Shown here: piece after piece, positions 1-4,175 of the stretch | Position numbering within the stretch: the stretch's first letter is position 1 | How the letters are laid out: each line of letters begins with the position of its first letter | From: Desulfobacterales bacterium | Lineage (GTDB): Bacteria; Desulfobacterota; Desulfobacteria; Desulfobacterales; UBA5852 | Direction: 5' to 3' | Assembly (NCBI GenBank): GCA_016735415.1 | Contig: JAERRP010000744.1 | Coordinates: 1-6,330 of the forward strand | DNA: 6,330 bases | Notes under the pieces: generated by a model | The model's input: the letters and a program-made list of their open reading frames with translations, nothing else | Told to the model about the DNA's origin: nothing | The model's database searches: none | Program-made: the position numbers and the translations under genes

Positions 1-103
1 GGCGCGAAAGCGCAGGAATAGCCGGCCTATTTCGAGTTTTTGCAACGCCGCCGGGCGGAATGCATCGGCGCTGAGAATGTTAAGTTATTTTTTCGTGAGC
101 CCT
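1..103 (+). repeat. Dispersed structured repeat, copy A (right part; left part cut off by window start)
   Basis: This stretch aligns end to end with 4041-4141, the right two thirds of a complete copy further on. Shared landmarks, in order, are GGCGCGA, GCAACGCCG, TGCATCGGCGCT and a terminal AAGTTATTTTTTCGTGAGCCCT (82-103, written here in parts: AAGTTATTTTTT then CGTGAGCCCT). Two hairpins are visible. The first pairs GCGC (2-5) with GCGC (10-13) around a GAAA tetraloop. The second pairs 15-21 with 27-33 (7 bp, one G-T) around a 5-nt loop. A possible third stem is CGCCG (46-50) with CGGCG (66-70). The right end at 103 coincides with the stop codon of the minus-strand gene at 103-831. I see no open reading frame here with coding character. 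Confidence 0.85.
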
Positions 104-831
104 TAATTGCGTCGTCCGAAAATATGAAGCAACATTATGAAAAGATTGATAAAATCGAGATACAAGATCAAAGCACCCTGGATAGTCCCTTTGCGAAGGA
201 CGGCGGCATCGAGATCGGCGGGTTGTGCAAGGGCCATGCTTTTGAGTTTCTGTGTATCGTAGGCGGTCAGACCAACGAATACGAGCACCCCGACGTAACT
301 GATCACCATGTGCATCATAGGGCTTCTGAAAAAGATATTAACCAGGCTCGCGATGATGATGCCGAACAGACCCATCATCATGAAACTGCCCATGGAGGTG
401 AGGTCTTTTTTTGTGGTCCAGCCGTAAACGCTGCAGGCCAGAAAGGTGCCGGAGCAGATAAAAAAGACCTGGGCAATCGAACTGCCGGAATACATCAGCA
501 GGATAAGACTCAAAAACGCGCCCATCAAAACCGCATATAAGAGAAACAGGAAGGTTGCCGTAGAGGCTTGCATCTTATGAATTCGGGCCGTGATCGTGAT
601 CGCCAGGATAATCGGGGAGAACATCAGGGCGTAAAAAATCAGGGTAGGCCGCGCACCACCATCAGGAGCGGCGTGAAAAAGAAAACTTAACAAATACGGG
701 CTATTGGCGACAGTCCAAGCCGTTATCCCGGTGAGTGTCAAACCAAGGGTCATCCACAGATAGACGCTGCGCACAAACGTATTGACACGTGTTAAAGCTT
801 CTTGATGTTGAATAGGTACCGACTGTTGCAT
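103..831 (-). CDS. Bax inhibitor-1 (BI-1/YccA/YbhL) family integral membrane protein
   Basis: The product is a 242-aa multipass inner-membrane protein of the BI-1 (UPF0005) family. Bacterial members include E. coli YccA and YbhL and B. subtilis YetJ, a pH-sensitive calcium-leak channel; YccA is linked to FtsH protease control. About seven hydrophobic segments are visible, near residues 22-42, 64-84, 92-113, 117-136, 147-168, 174-190 and 218-238. Family signatures are the MTLGLTLTG first helix (27-35), YGWTTKKDLTSMG (136-148), GLTAYDTQK (187-195) and YLDFINLFIMLL (224-235). D192 and D226 probably correspond to the paired aspartates that gate YetJ (inference). The frame is open 17 codons further upstream, but ATG at 831-829 is chosen because AGGAGG (842-837) lies 5 nt before it and the protein then starts MQQSVPIQHQ. 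The gene is transcribed away from the xse cluster and appears monocistronic. Its exact cellular role cannot be read from the sequence. Confidence 0.93.
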   Translation of the reverse strand: MQQSVPIQHQEALTRVNTFVRSVYLWMTLGLTLTGITAWTVANSPYLLSFLFHAAPDGGARPTLIFYALMFSPIILAITITARIHKMQASTATFLFLLYAVLMGAFLSLILLMYSGSSIAQVFFICSGTFLACSVYGWTTKKDLTSMGSFMMMGLFGIIIASLVNIFFRSPMMHMVISYVGVLVFVGLTAYDTQKLKSMALAQPADLDAAVLRKGTIQGALILYLDFINLFIMLLHIFGRRN

Positions 832-836
832 GAATT

Positions 837-842
837 CCTCCT
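837..842 (-). promoter_or_regulatory. Shine-Dalgarno AGGAGG deciding the start of the BI-1 family gene
   Basis: A perfect AGGAGG on the minus strand sits 5 nt before the ATG at 831-829. The longer in-frame extension to 882 has no comparable site, so the shorter start is preferred. Confidence 0.85.
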
Positions 843-852
843 GAAATGGTTG

Positions 853-898
853 ATTATAATGTATCATCGAAATATACCACATTTTCGGTATTTTTCAA
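853..898 (-). promoter_or_regulatory. Candidate sigma-70 promoter(s) for the BI-1 family gene
   Basis: Two overlapping candidates are visible on the minus strand. The better balanced one is TTGAAA (898-893), a 16-nt spacer, then TATATT (876-871), each box matching consensus at five of six positions. Closer to the gene is a perfect TATAAT (858-853), but no good -35 lies 16-18 nt upstream of it. Either would give a short leader carrying the AGGAGG. The reading is from motif matching only. Confidence 0.45.
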
Positions 899-930
899 TC
901 AGGGTTACAAATGATTAAATTGTTATTTTC

Positions 931-960
931 GGATCGCCTCCAAAAGAGTTGGAGTGATCC
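931..960. other. Strong 30-bp intergenic hairpin (imperfect palindrome)
   Basis: GGATCG (931-936) pairs with TGATCC (955-960) using one G-T, and CTCCAA (938-943) pairs with TTGGAG (949-954). C937 is bulged and the loop is AAGAG (944-948), giving 12 pairs in total. No run of T follows on either strand, so it is not a typical intrinsic terminator. It lies between the divergent BI-1 gene and the 111-aa gene, upstream of both promoter regions, and could be an operator or a mobile-element remnant. Function unknown. Confidence 0.6.
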
Positions 961-997
961 TGGGGGTCAAGGGCCACGGGTTTAATGCTGAAAAATA

Positions 998-1071
998 GGG
1001 TTCCAGGATTCAAGGGGTCAAGTGAAAAGCTGGTAAATTACAAACCTTTGAACCCTGAACCTTGAACCTTT
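998..1071. repeat. Tandem YTGAACC heptamers with an inverted, degenerate partner arm
   Basis: The right side contains three consecutive heptamers, TTGAACC (1048-1054), CTGAACC (1055-1061) and TTGAACC (1062-1068). The left side, 998-1022, is an imperfect reverse complement of that array (GGTTC, AGG, TTCA, GGG and TCAA blocks match in order), with about 25 nt between the arms. The nonamer GGGGTCAAG in the left arm (1014-1022) also occurs just upstream at 963-971. The right arm ends about 8 nt before the ATG of the next gene, so it occupies the place where a ribosome binding site would be expected. Confidence 0.65.
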
Positions 1072-1076
1072 AAATT

Positions 1077-1412
1077 ATGAATCGAATGATGAACGCCGAC
1101 CGTCTTTATCAGGAACTCAAGGATTTGTGCGAACGAATGGGGGTTGAAGTCTCCGAGCAGAATTTTCGTGCGACCGGGATCAAAGCACGCAGCGGTCATT
1201 GCGTTGTCCGGGGCAACCCTATGTTTCTGATCGACAAAAATAAGAAATTACGGCAGCGTATCCGGATCCTGTCCGAGTTTCTGGGGGCCATGGTTACGGA
1301 AGACGTCTACATGGTGCCGGTCGTAAGGGACCATCTGGCCAAATTCAAGCCGCATAAAACCCCAACAGTCCAGCCGGAGCTGTTTCCGGCCGATTTTGAT
1401 AAAATCGAATAA
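1077..1412 (+). CDS. Conserved-looking hypothetical protein, 111 aa, upstream of xseA
   Basis: I do not recognise a named family. The 111-aa product is soluble and rich in Lys and Arg, with no signal peptide or membrane segment. The core reads as helix (DRLYQELKDLCERMG, 8-22), then a strand-turn-strand with HCVVRG and MFLIDK (41-54), then a helix (LRQRIRILSEFLGAM, 58-72) and VYMVPVVRDHL (77-87), with a Pro-rich tail. This pattern resembles short uncharacterised proteins I associate with delta-proteobacteria (recollection only). Codon use and GC are like the neighbours, which supports it being real. ATG at 1077 is the first of three close in-frame ATGs (1077, 1086, 1089). None has a Shine-Dalgarno, and MNADRLYQEL from 1089 is equally plausible. 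Its stop lies 49 nt before xseA. Co-orientation suggests, but does not show, a link with exonuclease VII. Confidence 0.75.
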   Translation: MNRMMNADRLYQELKDLCERMGVEVSEQNFRATGIKARSGHCVVRGNPMFLIDKNKKLRQRIRILSEFLGAMVTEDVYMVPVVRDHLAKFKPHKTPTVQPELFPADFDKIE

Positions 1413-1425
1413 AAGTTTACATAAT
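1396..1425 (+). promoter_or_regulatory. Candidate promoter for the xseA-xseB-ispA-dxs-tlyA cluster
   Basis: TTGATA (1396-1401) and CATAAT (1420-1425) are separated by 18 nt, each matching the sigma-70 consensus at five of six positions. The -35 lies in the last codons of the 111-aa gene, and the predicted start is about 30 nt before the xseA GTG. A TTTACA at 1416-1421 is an alternative -35 but has no good -10 partner. Motif evidence only. Confidence 0.4.
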
Positions 1426-1461
1426 ATATCTTATCAGACATTGTAACGCTGCGCGGAATAA

Positions 1462-2838
1462 GTGAATCCATTGCCCTCAACCCCAACCGAATCCCATAAA
1501 AGCGTATTTACGGTCACAGAATTAAATCGGCGCATTAAACAAATTCTGGAACGCGCGTTCCCCTTGGTCTGGATCATGGGGGAAATATCGAATCTCCGGA
1601 TTCCATCTTCCGGCCATGTTTATTTCACGCTCAAAGACAGTGAGGCCCAGTTAAGTGCCGTTATATTCAAAGGACAGGCACGCCATTTATCTTTCAAGCC
1701 CGAGGATGGCCGGGTCATTCTGGGGATGGGACGCGTGTCGGTTTTCGAGCCCCGCGGCGTTTACCAGATTATTATCGAGTATATGGAACCCAAGGGGCGC
1801 GGCGACCTGCAACTGGCTTTCGAGCAACTCAAACAAAAACTGGCCGATGAGGGTTTGTTTGATGAAAAACACAAAAAACCGTTGCCGCCGCTGCCGCGTA
1901 TCATTCATGTGATCACCTCCCCCACCGGTGCCGTTATTTTTGATACGATCAATACTATTCAGCGTCGTTTCCTTAACATACCGATTGTGCTTATCCCCAC
2001 CAGCGTTCAAGGCCCTAATGCCCCGCGCGAAATTGCCAGTGCCATCGCATTGCTCAATTCGCAGCCCGATGCACAAGTCGCCATTCTGGCCCGAGGCGGC
2101 GGTTCCCTTGAAGACCTGCAGGCATTTAATGACGAACGGGTGGCCCGGGCGATCTATAAATCAGAGGTTCCCATTATTTCGGCCATCGGACACGAAACCG
2201 ACTACACCATCGCCGATTTTACCGCCGATCTCAGGGCACCGACGCCTTCGGCCGCCGCCGAGTTGGTCGTGCCGGTCAAAATGGCTTTTATCGAGCATGT
2301 TGATGCGCTCACCCGCAAGCTTGTCTTAATTACCCGTGCGGCCATCGACCAACAACGCCAGCGTTTGAAGAACTGTCGCGAGCGTTTACTGGATCCGCGG
2401 CGAAAGCTTTACGACGGGCGCCTCTATCTCGATGATTTAACCCACCGGATGGAAGTCAGTCTTCAAAGGACACTGCGTGACCGTGGCCGAGAATTGTCCC
2501 TGAGCGCGTCCCGTTTGGCTCAAAACCCCCTACGGGGTAAAATCAAAATAATGAAACAAAAGCTTGAACAAATAACAATTAACAATCTGTATTCAATAGA
2601 TAATATAATACGTTCAAAAAAATGGGTGCGCCAGGATATGGCATCAAGACTCAGCGCCCTGAACCCATTGGCGGTATTGAGCCGCGGCTACAGTATTACG
2701 CGTTTATTACCGCAGCGAACCATTATTAAGAATTCTCGGTGGGTCAATGTGAACCAACCGGTGGAAATTACCCTGGCCTCCGGCAGTCTGTTATGCCGTA
2801 TCGAAGGAAAAGAGGACGATGGCGAAAAAAACCTTTGA
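1462..2838 (+). CDS. xseA: Exodeoxyribonuclease VII large subunit
   Basis: This is the catalytic subunit of exonuclease VII, which with several copies of XseB degrades single-stranded DNA from both ends to oligonucleotides; it acts in the cytoplasm. The 458-aa length is normal (E. coli XseA is 456). The N-terminal OB-fold covers about residues 14-110 (VFTVTELNRRIKQILE, VWIMGEISNL, GHVYFTLKD). The catalytic domain carries ITSPTGAVIFD (151-161), ARGGGSLEDL (210-219), and GHETDYTIADF followed by LRAPTPSAAAE (243-267). A coiled-coil-like stretch follows (about 275-395), then the C-terminal LNPLAVLSRGYSI (400-412). The GTG start places the family motif at the usual distance; the ribosome binding site (GCGGA about 5 nt upstream) is weak. 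The 3' end overlaps xseB by 20 bp, implying translational coupling. An 80-bp AT-rich patch lies within the coiled coil (about residues 360-387). Confidence 0.97.
   Translation: MNPLPSTPTESHKSVFTVTELNRRIKQILERAFPLVWIMGEISNLRIPSSGHVYFTLKDSEAQLSAVIFKGQARHLSFKPEDGRVILGMGRVSVFEPRGVYQIIIEYMEPKGRGDLQLAFEQLKQKLADEGLFDEKHKKPLPPLPRIIHVITSPTGAVIFDTINTIQRRFLNIPIVLIPTSVQGPNAPREIASAIALLNSQPDAQVAILARGGGSLEDLQAFNDERVARAIYKSEVPIISAIGHETDYTIADFTADLRAPTPSAAAELVVPVKMAFIEHVDALTRKLVLITRAAIDQQRQRLKNCRERLLDPRRKLYDGRLYLDDLTHRMEVSLQRTLRDRGRELSLSASRLAQNPLRGKIKIMKQKLEQITINNLYSIDNIIRSKKWVRQDMASRLSALNPLAVLSRGYSITRLLPQRTIIKNSRWVNVNQPVEITLASGSLLCRIEGKEDDGEKNL
2541..2620 (+). other. AT-rich island inside xseA with a promoter-like TATAAT
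   Basis: Only 16 of these 80 bases are G or C, far below the surrounding gene. Five ATA isoleucine codons fall here (residues 363, 371, 379, 382, 383). A perfect TATAAT (2604-2609) is preceded by TTAACA (2579-2584) at a long 19-nt spacing. The position, about 210 bp before xseB, would suit an internal promoter, but the spacing is poor and AT-rich DNA produces such matches by chance. The reading frame and protein length are unaffected. Confidence 0.4.
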
Positions 2839-3058
2839 ACAGTCTCTGGAAGATCTTGAAAAGATCGTCAAAGAGCTGGAAACCGGTGATCTTACTTTGG
2901 AGAAGGCGCTTAAATGTTTTGAAGAAGGCATGGCCCTTTCCAAACGATGCAGCCATATGCTGGATGAAACCGAAAAAAAAGTAAGCCTGCTGATCAAAGA
3001 TGGCGAGGGGAGCGTCCGTGAGCAGTCATTTGAACCCGGCGAGCCTGGAACCGACTGA
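2819..3058 (+). CDS. xseB: Exodeoxyribonuclease VII small subunit
   Basis: This 79-aa protein is the small subunit that binds the extended helical region of XseA to form active exonuclease VII. The family pattern is clear: FEQSLEDLEKIVKELETGDL (6-25), then LTLEKALKCFEEGMALSKRC (25-44) and a final LDETEKKV (48-55). Together these make the two antiparallel helices typical of XseB, and 79 aa is the usual size. The ATG lies inside the last codons of xseA in a different frame, with AAGGA (2804-2808) 10 nt upstream and a second purine run GAGGA (2812-2816) closer. The overlap suggests coupled translation to balance subunits. The last 20 residues are Glu/Gly/Pro rich and not conserved-looking. Confidence 0.95.
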   Translation: MAKKTFEQSLEDLEKIVKELETGDLTLEKALKCFEEGMALSKRCSHMLDETEKKVSLLIKDGEGSVREQSFEPGEPGTD

Positions 3059-3087
3059 CAATGAATACAACAGGATAGACCGATATT

Positions 3088-3984
3088 ATGCTGTTCGATC
3101 TTAAGGCTTATATCGAATCCCGACGCCATCAGGTCAACCGGTTCTTGACCCAAAGCCTCCAGGAAACCAGCAGGCCATCCGAAATTGTGGCGGCCATGCG
3201 GCATTCACTGCATGCCGGGGGCAAGCGGCTGCGGCCTATTCTCTGCATGGCGGCTTGCGAGGCTGTCGGCGGAAGGGGCGACGACGTTCTCCCGGCCTGC
3301 TGTGCGATCGAGATGGTGCACACCTACTCGTTGATCCATGACGATCTCCCGGCCATGGATGACGATCAACTCCGACGGGGAAAGCCCACCTGTCATATCG
3401 CTTTCGGCGAAGCCACGGCCATTCTGGCCGGCGACGCCCTCGTCACCAAAGCCTTCCACCTGCTGGCCGACCACGCTTTGAAACAGGCGGGCCCCGGGCA
3501 AATTCAATGGCTGCGTGTTATTCAACATATTGCCAGAGCCGCCGGGTACGAAGGCATGATCGAAGGACAGATGCAGGATATTCGCTCGGAAGGCCGTTTA
3601 CTGAACATGGAACAGCTGGAACAGCTGCACCGGCTTAAAACCGGCGCCCTGATCGCCGCGGCCGTGGTTGCCGGCGCTGAAATCGGCAAGGCCGTGCCGG
3701 AACAGAAAGAGGCCCTGAACCGCTATGCCGAAAAAATCGGCCTGGCCTTTCAGGTGCAGGATGACATTCTGAATATCGTGGGTGATCCCGAACGGCTGGG
3801 CAAAGGCGTCGGTACGGATCAACGGCGCGGCAAAAGCACCTACCCTGCCCTTCTGGGTTTGCAAGCGGCCAAAAACAAAGCGGAAGAACTGATTGCCCAA
3901 GCCTTGCATGCCCTTGACATATTTGATACCAAGACCGAACCTTTGCGAGCGATTGCAAAATATATTATTAATCGGAAACGTTAA
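3088..3984 (+). CDS. ispA: Polyprenyl (farnesyl-type) diphosphate synthase
   Basis: This trans-isoprenyl diphosphate synthase condenses isopentenyl diphosphate with dimethylallyl/geranyl diphosphate in the cytoplasm. The product feeds quinone, undecaprenyl and other isoprenoid synthesis. At 298 aa it matches E. coli IspA (299). Visible motifs are GKRLRP (45-50, diphosphate binding), the first aspartate-rich motif DDLPAMDDD (85-93) with the bacterial two-residue insertion, RRGKPT (96-101), KTGALI (184-189), FQVQDDILN (221-229) and GKSTYPALLG (248-257). Tyr80 and Ser81, five and four residues before the first Asp, are as in bacterial farnesyl diphosphate synthases and favour a C15 product (inference; C20 not excluded). 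The second motif reads DDILN rather than DDILD. The ATG has AGGA 12 nt upstream and lies 29 nt after xseB. The C-terminus YIINRKR is natural, and the TAA stop touches the repeat at 3984. Confidence 0.95.
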   Translation: MLFDLKAYIESRRHQVNRFLTQSLQETSRPSEIVAAMRHSLHAGGKRLRPILCMAACEAVGGRGDDVLPACCAIEMVHTYSLIHDDLPAMDDDQLRRGKPTCHIAFGEATAILAGDALVTKAFHLLADHALKQAGPGQIQWLRVIQHIARAAGYEGMIEGQMQDIRSEGRLLNMEQLEQLHRLKTGALIAAAVVAGAEIGKAVPEQKEALNRYAEKIGLAFQVQDDILNIVGDPERLGKGVGTDQRRGKSTYPALLGLQAAKNKAEELIAQALHALDIFDTKTEPLRAIAKYIINRKR

Positions 3985-4141
3985 GGGTTCGTGCAAAAAT
4001 AAGTTCGCCATTTGCAGCGTTGCGGCGTCCGCCGGTACAAGGCGCGACGCGCAGGGATATCCGATATATTCCGAGCTTGTGCAACGCCGTCCGGCCGGAT
4101 GCATCGGCGCTTAACACCTGAAGTTATTTTTCGCGAGCCCT
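3984..4141 (+). repeat. Dispersed structured repeat, copy B (complete, MITE-like, 158 bp)
   Basis: The element is bounded by imperfect terminal inverted repeats. The left end is AGGGTTCGTG then CAAAAATAAGTT (3984-4005). The right end, reverse-complemented, is AGGGCTCGCG then AAAAATAACTT (4141-4121). Differences inside the TIR are mostly C/T, which keep G-U pairs in RNA. Inside, GCGTTGC (4017-4023) pairs with GCAACGC (4081-4087), and ACAAG (4037-4041) pairs with CTTGT (4076-4080). These enclose two hairpins: GCGC/GCGC (4042-4045 with 4049-4052) and 4054-4060 with 4066-4072. A smaller CGGC/GCCG stem (4023-4026 with 4031-4034) is possible. Its right two thirds match positions 1-103. It carries no gene and occupies almost all of the ispA-dxs gap. 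Effect on transcription is unknown; it has no clear terminator T-tract. Confidence 0.85.
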
Positions 4142-4175
4142 GAAACCCCTACAGGATCAGTCGGGAACAGCCATC

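Noticed and set aside
40..540. Plus-strand 166-aa open frame at the window start
   Set aside because: It spans the repeat and then runs antisense to the BI-1 family gene. Its composition (His/Gln/Asp rich) is that of a shadow frame, with no recognisable domain.
2525..2538. ACCCC/GGGGT hairpin in xseA as a terminator
   Set aside because: Only five pairs, inside a coding region, and followed on the plus strand by A-rich rather than T-rich sequence.
3061..3078. ATG just before ispA in the same frame
   Set aside because: It reads five codons (MNTTG) and then TAG, so it cannot be the ispA start. A regulatory leader peptide cannot be supported.
3598..4104. 168-aa minus-strand open frame covering the end of ispA and most of the repeat
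   Set aside because: Antisense to ispA and crossing a mobile repeat; no domain or ribosome binding site.
4116..4121. ACCTGA before dxs (and CTGAGA at 71-76 in the other repeat copy), reminiscent of a TPP riboswitch
   Set aside because: The rest of the thiamine riboswitch core is missing. The two words lie in different copies and both belong to the repeat, not to a dxs leader.
3975..4146. GAAAC on both sides of the complete repeat (3975-3979 and 4142-4146) as a target-site duplication
   Set aside because: The left GAAAC is separated from the element end by four bases while the right one is adjacent, so it does not fit a clean duplication and may be chance.
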